A stretch of 64,000 nucleotides of DNA from Harmothoe impar (taxonomy: Eukaryota; Annelida; Polychaeta; Phyllodocida; Polynoidae), in NCBI GenBank assembly GCA_947462335.1, contig OX381721.1, positions 37,350,488 to 37,414,487 of the forward strand, given 5' to 3'. The notes under the pieces were generated by a model. That model saw nothing but the letters and a program-made list of their open reading frames with translations. It was not told where the DNA came from and did no database searches. Every line of letters starts with the position of its first letter. Position 1 is the stretch's first letter. Shown here piece after piece: positions 30,640 to 41,580 of the stretch. The translations under genes were made by a program, and so were the position numbers.

Positions 30640-31460
30640 TCACTTGACCAGGCTGGCAGAGCCAACTAGTCTAGGTAATTATAACCACAAGGGCGGCTAC
30701 TCAACATCTAAGTAGACCTACTACTACGAGATTGTCTTTTTGGTCCTTCTGCTGCTTAGTTATTACATCCTCCAGTCTAGCTCGCCACACCCTTTGAGCA
30801 GCACCACCATTGCCTCGGTAAAAGTGTAGGGTGTGTGCTTTCCACCTTCAGGTATCCATAGATTCGATCACTATCACCCCCCTTGAAATGCCTTCAGCTG
30901 TTAATTAGGGCGTAAAGCCACCAACCAAGTCCCTGTCAAAAGATGTGAATAACGAAACGCGCTAGTATAGTTCTCCGCTCTTTCGTCAGATGGTGCCACA
31001 ATAGGGGTTTTGTACATTCCTACGATGCTCGCGAACATTTCAACGCATAATGAGCTACATAGGCAACAAAGCGCGCTTCTAATATATCAAAATATAAAAA
31101 ACAATTCAATATTGTGTATTTCTGATAGAAATGAGGCGGTTTCTTTAAATACCAACTAAACTATAGCGAGATGAAAAATACCACACCATATCTAAGGCTT
31201 TATAAAAAACTATAGAAAGTCATAACCTCACACAGATCAGCATTCTGTTTGCAACGGATCACCCCTGACCCACTGGTCCTCGCATGCCACACACGGCTCT
31301 GCCGTGTTTGAGCTTTGAGGTATCACCCATCAAGTGATCCATGCCGCCCAACATGAAGCGTAATTAATAGCTGCTGTTGCATAGCACAGTGGCAGCATCT
31401 AACTAACTCTAAAGAGTTAGTCGGCCCCTCTTTAGGGGCCACACAATAAACAAAGAATAC
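30640..31460. repeat. Internal duplication of copy 2, unit b
   Basis: Second, longer and diverged unit of the duplication at 29,700-30,310. Confidence 0.75.
31423..31440 (+). promoter_or_regulatory. Histone-3'-end-like stem-loop, unit b
   Basis: The same 18-nt stem-loop as at 30,273, with the same following ACACAATAAACAAAGAAT, although the sequence just upstream differs. This suggests the block is conserved more than its surroundings. Confidence 0.4.
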
Positions 31461-31724
31461 CCTGAATCTGGGACCTGCGGGCGAGGGCCCCAACTGTGAA
31501 GTCATTATTGGCCACATTGGTAATATCAATTAAAACTTTAGACAACACCCACCTTAAGTATCATTAACGGACAATATCAATGAACTCAGCATCCGCCTGG
31601 TTACCACATTTAGCACCAATTTTACAACTCACAGGGGCCACACTAGCCTCACCGCGCTTTTTATTGCTCTGCTGATTTCTCCAATCCAAAACATGAGGTA
31701 TCTAGTCTAGCTGTGAGCTCATTG

Positions 31725-32129
31725 GGCCAAACAAAAAAATAATCCGTGTTCAGGTAACATGGCCCAAAAAAAAAATAGGGTAGGTCGGTCGATTTTTTTT
31801 TTTAGGATTTTTTTTTTAGGGTTTTGAGATGAGTTGTATGAGAGAATCACATTGTATAGAGTTGTTATTTGATAATGTAGGACCAATATCTGTCTAATTA
31901 AGCCATTATCAGCACTGTTTTTGTCATAGAAAGGATTTCCTCCCTTCTTATCTTTCAAATGATGACAAATAGGCTAGTTGAAGGTCATTAGGTACTCCTT
32001 TCCCCTTTGGTGATAACCTAGATCAGGAAAAGTCTAAAAAAAATAAAAAAATCTAAAAAAAGATTAGGGTCGGGGCAAAATGATAGGGTCGGTCGGGTTA
32101 CCTGAACACAACTTTTTTTTTGTTTGGCC
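31725..32129. mobile_element. GGCC-ended MITE, longer copy
   Basis: 405 bp. Ends GGCCAAACAAAAAAATAATC and its inverse, then GTTCAGGTAAC in both arms, and GTCGGTCG inside. Same family as 28,866-29,129. No coding capacity. Confidence 0.75.
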
Positions 32130-32539
32130 TTAGGTAAGTCCTTTGTCGACCTCGCCGGCAAGTCCCGGATTCAGTATAGAAAGACTAAGGGGACGGGGGG
32201 TAGGTCTATAGGTTTAGTGCTATCTGTGTCATTAGACCATTTAAGTGACATGTGACACTAGCATTCTTAAAAATCGACATGCGACATGAATAAGAAATTC
32301 TCAATTACGGTGCCCCTACATTTTCTCCCTTAGTGACACTATTAGTATTATAGTAGTACCGAGAACTATCCTCTTTTTTTTTTAGAAAACTAAGTAAAAA
32401 TATCCTTCTTCATGTCCAGTTACATACAATGCCGATCAATTTGACACTGTAGCAGCCTGTCTCCATATCTGTATGCTGCATAAATGCACAATACACGGTT
32501 CTGCACGCACTTAAACCAAGGCTAACATGGTTGACCTAT

Positions 32540-32635
32540 ATAGATGTGATACTCTCGTTTTCGGGGCTAGTAGAAATTAGGCGTCTAATACGGACGTTCC
32601 GGGTTCGAACCCTCACTAAGTTTTAGTCAAGACGT
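32540..32635 (+). ncRNA. tRNA-derived SINE relic (tRNA-like head)
   Basis: A perfect B-box, GGGTTCGAACCC, follows GGCGTCTAATACGGACG, which folds as a 5-bp anticodon stem with a 7-nt loop. Position 33 is not T and the T-stem has mismatches, so it is not a working tRNA gene. A second B-box-like GGGTTCGAACCC lies at 32,673. Likely an old SINE piece. Confidence 0.4.
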
Positions 32636-32739
32636 CTAGCCACGTCGCCTAAGGCGACGAAAGCGCGTCAAAGCGTTTACAGGGTTCGAACCCGTGAGCT
32701 GCTCCTTGGGGCTGCAAAAAACGCTTAGACACTGAAATC

Positions 32740-33480
32740 CCATAGGGAAAAAATTTTGGGTTTTTGGACTTTAGGCCTTAATTTGAGGGTGATCCCGGGC
32801 TGATAGAAAAATAATTCTTGGACGAGCGGATAGCTCTGGATCTCTTTTATCTAAAACAGCGAAAAATTGATTATGGTTTCGCCGCAATTCATCCGACGGG
32901 GGGTAATCAGCCCCCCCCTCTGCCAATCAAGGCAGTGAATCTTGGCGACCGTGCGATCACTCACGGCCACCGCGACGAACCGACAGAAGAGATCGGCATC
33001 TTAGTATGATTCGTGTGACCTACTTAGAGGCTCACACGGTGGAGGTGTGTCCGGCGTTCGGCGCGCTGATTGGCTACTGGTGGGAGGCGCTGTGCCGCGT
33101 CAAGAACTTCACCTATTTGGGGCGGCTGTTAAAGGCGCACTGAGTTGAGGTGCACCTTTAAGCAAGAGCGCGATCCGGCCTAGTCTTGCGGACCTCTGTT
33201 TAGAGAGTGTAGCAAGCGGCTATGTCGCGCTCTCCAACCACAGGCTTAACAGTGGTCCGCAAGACTAGAGTGCAAGACGCGTGCACACACAGACCGAACA
33301 GACACACACAGACCCACACACCCACACACTCCTATCAGTGAGACGTCTAGCAGATTCGGGAGAGGCGACCAGGGAGGTACTCTCGGCTAGCGGCCACTAA
33401 TTGCCTGTTTAGATAAGGCACAGAAACAAGGGTGATGACAGACTACGTGTTCAAGCAGCCAACATGCCCTGACACTTGAT
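32740..33480. other. GC-rich interior segment of copy 2
   Basis: More GC-rich than its surroundings, with a CCAAT-type GATTGGCTACTGG near 33,068 and two hairpins (33,131-33,159 and 33,180-33,268). A 63-codon frame at 32,818-33,009 shows no family features. CACA microsatellite lies at 33,290-33,335. Confidence 0.45.
33180..33268. ncRNA. Possible structured RNA / cruciform
   Basis: CTAGTCTTGCGGACC (33,180-33,194) pairs perfectly with GGTCCGCAAGACTAG (33,254-33,268), enclosing 59 nt that includes a weaker inner stem. A separate hairpin, AAAGGCGCAC/GTGCACCTTT, sits just upstream. No known RNA family was recognised. Confidence 0.35.
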
Positions 33481-33484
33481 AATG

Positions 33485-33700
33485 GGTGTGGACCGCTAAA
33501 TTCGATATGGTGACATGACCATTTCTTATAATCGACAAACGACATGAGGTCTAATGACAAGTGACATGAGGCCCAAAAAATCATAGTGACAGGTGACATG
33601 AACATTTCTTAAAATCGACATGGGATATGAACATTATTAAGTGACATTGCCATGTGACATGGTCATTTTCTAAGATCGACATTCGACATGGGGACCCCCT
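33485..33700. repeat. GACATG-rich short repeats, internal copy
   Basis: Contains GTGGACCGCTAAATTCG and repeated GTGACATG / AATCGACATG blocks, a relative of 2,985-3,110 and the inverse of 27,800-27,970. Confidence 0.6.
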
Positions 33701-33759
33701 ATCCAGAGCCCCTTGATAGATGACAGCTGTTGTGTGTAAGAAAAGTGTATGCCTCACAA

Positions 33760-35344
33760 TCAAAAGATGATAAAAGGCTTTATCCCACTCGATGTGGGTT
33801 TTGAATCAAATATCAAGGGATCAAATATCAGATCGATATTTGACGTCGTCAAGTGATATCTGACGTTGTCAATCACTTTTACTATGTAGTCAAGGTCGTA
33901 AAAACAGAGCCCCCTGATTGGTCAACAGCATGAATGAAAGTTGCATCTCAAACTTTTAATACTCGGTATGGGGCCCCGTGGGGCTGGGACCAATATTTGC
34001 AATTTTCGGAAATACTGTCGAGAATTTCTAGATGGAAACACCTTGTCTGGGGTAATTTGACCTCTACTCTTCGATATTCAAGTAATACTCAAGCTATTCT
34101 GACTCTAAACATGAGTAAAACGGTCATTTACCAGCGTTATCGGCAGCGCCGACATCAACAACTGCTGATCTCCCTTGGTTACATGACCCAGCTCCGTTTC
34201 TAAGGCCTCATGGATCGGGGCCCTGAAGGGGGATCTGCAGAGGCCCTATATCGGGCCCTAGATATGTACATTATATTAATATCTCATAACTTAATTTACT
34301 CTAAAATCTTTTGATGGTTCATAACCTTGACCCTTATCTCCTTTTCTCGCGGGATAAAGATAGAATTTGGTTGTTGGCGTGGCCTCTCGTGGATATCTGC
34401 TCTTCTCCACGGCACCTCTCGAGCCCCCTGCGGGGCCTCTAGGGGCTGCTAGACGTCTCTCTGCTATGTAGTGTGGGATGTAAAAGAACCCTTGTCTCGG
34501 TAAAAGGGCCAATAGATTCGATCACCATCACCGCTCTTGAAATGACCATAGCTGTTAACTAAGGCGTAAAGCAACCCACACACCCACACACCCACACACC
34601 CACACATTTTTCTGTATGAGCCTTCAGACCTCAAGCTGCTCAGTGTACGGGACTAGGTTTTGTCATAGGCCCTACGGACGCTACTCAAGGTAAAAATAAG
34701 AGAGCTGTCTCACCATGACATTGGGCTGGCTGTAGTTTTTTATGTTTCGGTACCTACAACCAAAACAGCCAGTACCCGCCCCAGGGCTTCATGTCGCACG
34801 CGGGAAAAGTATAACGGTGGCGCCAACTGTCGGAATAGCGGGTACACTACGTCAGTAGTTCTTTTGTTCTCCGCTGAGTGACTGGGCGAAATGTAGTCGG
34901 TAGCTCTATTTTCTGTGCACTGTTCTGTTCATTTTCTACACTTAACACTTAAATAGACCGCGTGTTTGTACAAGCTAACCGTTTTTATCAGTGCAAAAAT
35001 TAAATAAGCATCGGATAGAACACTAAAAAAATGAGAAAGTAATCCAGCACTTAGTATAAGGCACCAGTTTTATCATGAGACACCGAAAGTCTGTTTTTTT
35101 TAAGGTGGATAAGACAGTCGACTGAGAGCTCCAAACTAACCAAAAACGTACCAGAGGGAGAACGTACCCGACAGGGCAGGGGCCTTCTACACCCCGGCTC
35201 TGATTGATGAGCAAGCGACAAGTGCTACAGAGGGCCTATTCCTCTTTTGAGGTGGGCCCGAAATTGAACAAAAGAATAAACTCAAGAAAAAGCCTTAGGC
35301 TTAAAAGAGTTGTAGATACTGATTTTAACGAAGAAGTCACATTC
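33760..35344. other. Unassigned interior of copy 2
   Basis: Frames at 33,934-34,203 and 35,204-35,407 show no recognisable domain. Block 34,505-34,570 repeats 30,855-30,925 (ATAGATTCGATCAC...). A CCCACACA microsatellite lies at 34,573-34,606. Confidence 0.4.
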
Positions 35345-36057
35345 ATTAGTTTACAAATAGCCCGTGTAAGTACGCCCATGTCTTGCTTATTTCTCATAGG
35401 GTTGTAAGATAGTCACATCATGATGCACATCATCATAAACGCAATCATGATACCTTTCATTGTAAGTAGACTCGCCTCTCTGCCCTCTCTTTTAGAGAGG
35501 GCAGAGAAGCGAGTCTCACTCTTAAAAAACCCTTCCCCTCCCCCCCTCCCCCCCTCCCCCCCCCCCCATGCATCTTAAAGAGTGCCCCCCAGAGTGCCCC
35601 TCCCCCCCTAGAAAAAAAGAGCCGTATTTTTAAATTATTTTTTAGCAAGCTTTCAGCTTGCTTTTTTTTTCTTTTTTTAAATTTATTTATCCATAAAAAT
35701 CTCAAGTGACTTATTTTGAAATTCGCGCCAACCTAGTAGTCACGTGACCCCCTTAAGTAGGTCACTTCCCGTCACGTGACCTATTTGAATTTCCCGCCAA
35801 CATGGTGGTCACGTGACCCTCTTAAGTAGGTCACTTCCGGTCACGTGACCTATTTGAATTTCCCGCCCAAAGGTCACGTGACCGGAAGTAGGTCACTTCC
35901 GGTCACGTGACCTATTTGAATTTCCCGCCAAAAGGGAGGCCTCTCATTGGCTGCTTTTGAATTTCCCGCCAAAAGGGAGGCCTCTGATTGGCTGCAGGTC
36001 GATTGAGTAATAAACAGTACTTAACTATAGTCCCGTTCCGATACATACTATACTACT
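35345..36057. repeat. Right TIR of copy 2
   Basis: Reverse complement of 26,490-27,199, differing by a few bases and homopolymer lengths. It contains the same hairpins, C-rich tract (35,535-35,605), TTTCCCGCC sites (four) and CACGTG palindromes. It ends ATACTACT, then the CGCCTC duplication. Confidence 0.92.
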
Positions 36058-36289
36058 CGCCTCCCATGGTAAAAGTACAATTACTGAGCCATACATGCAT
36101 ACAAAAACTTGTTTTCATTCACAAAAACCAGCTGTAGAATTGAACAGCGTGTGCGCACCTACTTCCTTGGCTGCGCATTATCGTGTTTACATGCGTCCCT
36201 TTACTATCAATAACCTCTCCGCTGCCACTTACCAGCACCGATCCCCGCATGCCCCCCGGCCACGACACCAGACATCCTCGTGAACACAA

Positions 36290-36830
36290 ACATGTTCTGT
36301 GAGGGATCTGAATATGGCTCTTAGGTAGCAAAGACGGAGATATTGAACGTAGATTCATAGAGAAATGTTAAGACTGTAACATGTTTTGTAAGCTTTCTAT
36401 AGATTTTAGATGATTTATCATTTAAAAATATCCTATACAAGCATTTTGATATGTTGGGTTTAAATACAATCATCAAAAGCACAGACATGTTGTGTACAGG
36501 CCTCTGAATAAGCTTAGAGGTAGGTATTGAACGTAGGTCCATATAGAAACCTTTCTATAGATTTAAGATGAGTTATCATTCAAAAATATCCTATAAAATC
36601 ATCTTGACACATTGGTATAAATACAAATCTTGGATGGTTTATTATCTTCTCTCTCAGCAGCACGGGATTGGAATATGTGACGAGGTAGGAAGGAAATATA
36701 GATTGGTCATGTTACATATGAGAAGGAGGCAAACATGTATTGAATGAACAACAGGCACAGAGGTATTGACAAAGTTTAAATGCAATAAAACCATTGAACT
36801 TTGATTGGAGAGGAAGCTATAGATTTAGGT
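36290..36830. repeat. Degenerate tandem repeats
   Basis: Blocks TATTGAACGTAGRTYCATA and TTCTATAGATTTTAGATG/ATTATC recur about every 190 bp (36,335, 36,518; 36,400, 36,552). Diverged units without coding potential. Confidence 0.45.
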
Positions 36831-36864
36831 TAGTTAGGACCTTGGCTGTAAAAGCCTGTCTGTA

Positions 36865-37128
36865 CACTCAAAAAGGAAACTTGTCTCCAGACTCTTCAAA
36901 GTGACGGTCATAAAATAAACGAGTCAAAAACTCATCTAAGTGACAAGGAAGCAGGTCTTCTAGCTGGAGATAGAAGACCCACTTGGCATGTTCCAGCCCA
37001 AAACCCGACATTTGCCAGCTCCACATTCTTTTTGTGGGATGGAAACCTGATAGGTTAGACAACTTTTGACTCGTTTATTTTATGATAGTCACTTCGATGA
37101 GTCTGGAGACAAGTTTACTTTTTCAGTG
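36865..37128. mobile_element. TA-flanked MITE with CACTCAAAAAG ends, copy 1
   Basis: 264 bp. Left CACTCAAAAAGGAAACTTGT, right ACAAGTTTACTTTTTCAGTG; arms extend through GTCTCCAGACTC and ATAAAATAAACGAGTC. TA flanks both ends. Copies at 55,925-56,188 and, truncated, at 60,976-61,031. Confidence 0.8.
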
Positions 37129-38640
37129 TAGAGTGTGCTAGAAGTAGGACTACACACAACAACAGCAGCAAAACCTAATAGGCGACTCTCACACTGAGAT
37201 TAAAACCAACTCTTGTCTAAATAATTTGGATTACCTGTCAAAACTGCACTGCTTTTTCTGATGGAGGGGAAGCAAAGCATGGATAAGTAAAGGTACATTG
37301 AATCAGTGGAGTTATTTATCGGCAGTTTTCGCGAGTTTTGTGTACAGGTCAATTTTGTTATGTTCTGGGCTGGAATTTTCTCCAGGTGTAAATCTCTTGG
37401 TTTATCTTATTGCTCAATGAGATCTAGAGGGGGACATTTAATTTTGTTTGAAAGCGGCCGACAACAGTTCTTCGTGAGACCCGGACTTGTTCATTCTAGT
37501 ATTTTTGGTCAATTTTCTGAAGAAAACGTTACGTTAAACCAGGAGTGTATTGCAGAACAGATCGCTCTGTATTGTATTCCCAGCGGTATAATGAAAGAAT
37601 TTTCATCAAGTCCTCAGAAAGTATCATTTTTAAACATCATGAAACCTATATTTTAATTGACTTAACAAATGATCTAAATAATGGAAATATACATTAAAGT
37701 ACAGATCCAAAAGTGAGAGAGAATTTCACCAAGAAAGTCCATATCCAACTTTTGGGATGTTTTTTTTCCAATCATATTTACATTATTGTCAAAAGATTTC
37801 AGTGTATGATGACATTTGGCAGCTTCCTACACTGAACTTTAGACATGTCCTTTTTTAATTAAAACGATCATCTCTAAAACGAATTTCTTTACTAGTTACT
37901 TTAATGAACGTTTTATTCAGACAAATTCGTTTCAGGTTCTGCAAAACACTCCATGTTGAAGAGTGACAGCATGAAACTACATGTACATTGATGTAAATAC
38001 CGCTTAGTACCGTAATTTACTTTGGTTTTAAAATATATACTTAAAGGACCTCAGGAAACTTAAAGTATACTTAACATACCGTCCATCTTGCTATACATAC
38101 TTTTATGTCAACTACATTCCATGCCTGTAACCTATCTGTGGTATGGCTCACACAACAGTTCTACTGACGAGCCTATCACTACTTTGTTGCTTGACGTATC
38201 TTTGTATGTATCATATTTATTTATCAATGTAAGAATTGTACCAGTTAACATGATTGTGATACATACATTTACACCGACTACAGATTAGATTGTCAGACTG
38301 ATGTAAATTTTGAAGCAATAAAGTTTAAATTTGTTTAAAAAAGAAAAATTTGCCATTCTGCCATTAAAGGGTTAAGTTGGGTGTCTCGTTGAGAGAACAG
38401 ATGGTTCACCAAAAAACGTTATCGCTTCAAAAACACCCGTTGATGTAGACTCAGCCTACATGTTGTTCGATATAACATACATAACTGGAACTCAAGTTTT
38501 TGTCAGAAACATTTTGACATGTACTTTCACATGGCATTAATCCTTCCTACCTGTGTTCTCTAAACGAGACTTGATATTTTCACAATGGCCGTTTGATACT
38601 TGGGCTAACCATCTTAAGGATACACAGAGAGAAGTAAAGC
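37129..38640. other. Unassigned intergenic sequence
   Basis: A 116-codon frame at 37,306-37,656 has no recognisable motif and could be chance. Nothing else seen. Confidence 0.4.
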
Positions 38641-38647
38641 TATTAAC

Positions 38648-38850
38648 TGTGTCTCCCACGTGGCTCTGGTAAAATAGAGATTCAAACAGCTAAAGACTGT
38701 GCTTATATGAAGGGTCAACTTGAGTTGACTCTCTACTATCAGTGTCAACTTGAGTTGACCCTCTACTATCATTGTCAACTCAGGTTGTCCCTTCATATAA
38801 GCAGAGTCACTAGTTGATTGACTCTCCATTTTTACCAGCGCCATGTGTGA
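38648..38850. mobile_element. MITE-like element with TCAACTTGAGTTGA centre
   Basis: Left GTGTCTCCCACGTGGCTCTG mirrors the right CCAGCGCCATGTGTGAG loosely; GCTTATATGAAGGGTCAAC pairs with its inverse. The centre has repeated palindromes TCAACTTGAGTTGA. Related end sequences lie at 54,765-54,840 and 60,160-60,236. Confidence 0.6.
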
Positions 38851-39571
38851 GTCTTTTCTGTGTGTACACTACCCATTGTCAGCATAATTCAAGATATCGG
38901 TGCCAGTGAGGAACTAGCTGGCAACCTTGCGACAATGAAACCACATAAAAGACTGTTATTAGCAGTAAATATTTAATGGTATATGTTACATTATCATCAC
39001 CTTATATTGCCTATATGACAGACTGTAAGCTTTAATCTACCCAGCTGCTACAATGAGACTCTGGAGATCAGAAATACAGGCCAAATTAAAGAATCAAGAT
39101 GGATGATCTGGAATTGGCTGACCTAGTTCAGGTATACCTGTAACAGTTTGACTTATCAGGAATGATGAAAACAGTATAGTGGTGCAATATAGAGAGTATA
39201 TGTAGTAGAAGTGAGTTGCTGTATATTGTCCAAGGCTCCAGACGAATATGATGACCATTGTCAAAGACTTTTTCAGCCAGTCGCCTGTATCCATACCTGA
39301 CTCATACCGAGTGATTGATTTGCGATTGGCTAGTACATATTGTAGAGACAACTGTGGTATAAGCATGGTCATGTCACATTGTCTATGGGATATCATGAGT
39401 CGAAGAGGACCTGTTGGGGTATTTCCAAAAGGAAAGCCAAAATATATCTAGAGAATCTGATTGTGGCGAAACTGGATAACTTCTAAAAATTAATCAATAA
39501 GATGGATGTAAAAATATAATGTTCTATAGATCATATGTCCTTGGTTACATGCTTTATGTATAGCTAAGGTG
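38851..39571. other. Unassigned intergenic sequence
   Basis: Only short frames without features. Confidence 0.4.
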
Positions 39572-39727
39572 CAGGGGCGTAGCAACCACGGGGGACGGTG
39601 GGGACATGTCCTCCCCCCCCCCCCCCAATTTTGACCAGGCCCAAAAAAAGATCAAGTAAGAAGGGGTCAAAAAAGGTCAAAATATCCCTCAGTCCCCTCT
39701 ACTTTGAAACTGCTTGCCACGCCCCTG
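39572..39727. mobile_element. MITE with CAGGGGCGTAGCAA ends
   Basis: About 156 bp. Left CAGGGGCGTAGCAACCACG, right CTTGCCACGCCCCTG. AGGT occurs at or next to both sides, a possible short target duplication. Contains a C14 homopolymer. Confidence 0.65.
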
Positions 39728-39934
39728 AGGTAGCCCTTCTATACTCATAAAATACTTGGACCGGAAGACCATCTCAATAAAAGAAATGAGGTTCATTTCA
39801 AAAAATAAAAAATGAAATAAAAATTTGCTAATGACTGAGAAAGGTAGGCTGATAAGCACCTTCTCCTTACTTTCCCATTATATGTAACATGTGCAGACTG
39901 TGGCTACCCTTCTATCCCCACTCCATCCCATTTA

Positions 39935-40150
39935 CCCTATAAGGACAGCATGATACCTTAATGAATCATGTCTTGGTTGTCATGATGCAGCCCCGGCAAG
40001 CAATTTGTCAGTGGTGCATTCAAACATCATGCCAACCTTAACAGGTTAAAGGGCTGAAATGATGCACCAATTTAGCACCGGCGGGTTACTCGCCAGGGCT
40101 GCAAAAGTGCATCATGACCACATCAGCAACATCTCTCCTTAAAGGGTCAA
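39935..40150. repeat. Dispersed GATGCA repeat, copy 5
   Basis: Begins ACCCTATAAGGACAGC, ends TCTCCTTAAAGGGTCAA, and contains GCGGGTTACTCGCCAGGGC. Confidence 0.75.
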
Positions 40151-40419
40151 GAAACCACCACAACCACCATAACTACAACCACCATCACCACCAAGCCACA
40201 TCAGACTTCTACTTCTACCAAGTCTCCCTCTGACATGAGGTAACAGTCCCTGTAGTAGCGATCTGGTAAAAATCACAAACAATTTTTTTGCCCAACACGG
40301 AACCATGCATTTTTGTGGGCTGAAAGGGTACCGGGTTGCCTAGAAATCTGTGTAAAAACTCCTGCGTGTTTGACACCAGTAAAGGGAAAATATCAACCAA
40401 AAATCCCAAACAATGTATC

Positions 40420-41155
40420 AGAAATCCAACTATCTGCGGGGAATCCTCAACTGTCTGTCTGATATTACCAACAATCTGTAGTGAATCTTTGAAGATTCCC
40501 CGACAATCAGTAATATTCCCGACAATCTTTTGCAACACAAAAATGTGTGGAGAATCCCCAGCCCAAAAAAACTTCCGACAAGTCCCAAGCAATCTGTGGG
40601 GAGTCCCCAGCCATTTGTAGGGAATCCCAAGCAATCTGTGGGGAATTCCAAAGCCATCTTTGGGGAATTTCCAGACATCTGTGGAAATCCCCAGACATCT
40701 GTGGGAAGCCCCAGCAATCTGTGAGGAATCCCCAGCCATCTGTGGGGAATCCCCAGCCATCTGTGGGAATCCCGAGCCATCTACAGTGAATCCCCAGCCA
40801 TCTGTGGGGAATCCCCAACCATCTGCAGGGAATCCCCAACATCTGTATGGAATCCCCAGCCATCTGTGGGGAATCCCCAGACATCTGTAGGGAATCCCCA
40901 GCCATCTCCAGTGAATCCCCAGACATCTGTAGGGAATCTCCAGCCATCTGTGGGGAATCCCCAGCCATCTGTGGGGAATCCCAAAGCCATCTGTGGGCAA
41001 TCCCCAGACATCTGTGGGCAATCCCCAGCCATCTCTGGGCAATCCTAAACCATATGTGGGGAATCCCCAGCCAGCTGTGAGGAATCCCCAGACATCTGTA
41101 GGGAATCCCAAAACATCTGTGGGGAATAATCAGACATCTGCTGTGAATCCCCAAT
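40420..41155. repeat. ~21-bp minisatellite
   Basis: Units of GGAATCCCCAGCCATCTGTGG with variants (ACATCTGTAGG, AAACCATATGTGG). The regular core is 40,580-41,140; edges are degenerate. Because the unit length is a multiple of three, several frames stay open (up to ~298 codons on the minus strand, GFPTDGW-type repeats). Those frames are by-products. Confidence 0.92.
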
Positions 41156-41159
41156 AACA

Positions 41160-41580
41160 TGGCGCTGGTGCATCATAGACCTTACATGGCAGCAGCGCCA
41201 CCTAGTCGATCATTAATGAACTACAAGACGCCACAACTACTGGCTTCACCTGATCATTCAGACGTTAGCGACGGCTCCCAAACTAGGGTTTAATTAAAGA
41301 CCAAACTCAATCAAATATCCATCTCGGCGCCATTAAAGGCCCAGCCATCCAGCTGTGCTGGCGGAATCATCAAATATCATTGATTCAAAGCCAAGCATGA
41401 TGACTTTAATATCATTTTGGATTCAATTAGCAGGAAGCCCAATGCGGTGGCGGCGGGATGTAGTAAGGGAAGATTTTCTTGGAAATACTGACTCTGTGGG
41501 GTGTATTTTCCACCTTTTCTGTCGCCTGCTGATGCTATCACATGTGTAACCCAATAGAGGAAGCCATTTAACCCTATAGG
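41160..41580. promoter_or_regulatory. Non-repetitive stretch with clustered homeobox-type motifs (candidate enhancer)
   Basis: Unique-looking sequence with TAAT/ATTA cores (CATTAATGAAC, TTTAATTAAAG, CAATTAGCAGG, CCATTAAAGG) and blocks such as CAATGCGGTGGCGGCGGG. No coding frame fits. It resembles developmental enhancers, but without comparison this is a guess. Confidence 0.25.

Larger units (their letters stand above)
26490..36057 (+). mobile_element. Large TIR element, copy 2 (complete, non-autonomous, Polinton/Maverick-like)
   Basis: 9,568 bp. TIRs of ~710 bp (26,490-27,199 and 35,345-36,057) are nearly identical and begin AGTAGTAT. CGCCTC flanks both sides (26,484-26,489 and 36,058-36,063) as a 6-bp target duplication. 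A 5'-AG end, a 6-bp duplication and TIRs of several hundred bp are the published hallmarks of Polintons/Mavericks; autonomous ones are 15-20 kb with a protein-primed polymerase and integrase, none of which is visible here. The interior holds a palindrome, a CTG tract, internal duplications, two MITEs and structured sequence, but no convincing gene. Near-identical TIRs argue for recent insertion, by an enzyme supplied elsewhere. Confidence 0.85.

Noticed and set aside
32673..32700. Second B-box GGGTTCGAACCC taken as a tRNA gene
   Set aside because: No matching D arm, anticodon arm or acceptor stem could be folded around it.
34818..34850. Retroviral-type primer-binding-site-like GGTGGCGCCAACTGTCGG
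   Set aside because: No LTR pair, polypurine tract or gag-pol lies nearby, so a single short match is not enough.
37306..37656. 116-codon frame as a host exon
   Set aside because: No recognised motif, no clear splice sites at its edges; this length can occur by chance in AT-rich DNA.
40215..41160. A 298-codon and a 217-codon minus-strand frame with GFPTDGW-like repeats
   Set aside because: They arise from a 21-bp minisatellite; no domain, start context or codon bias supports a gene.
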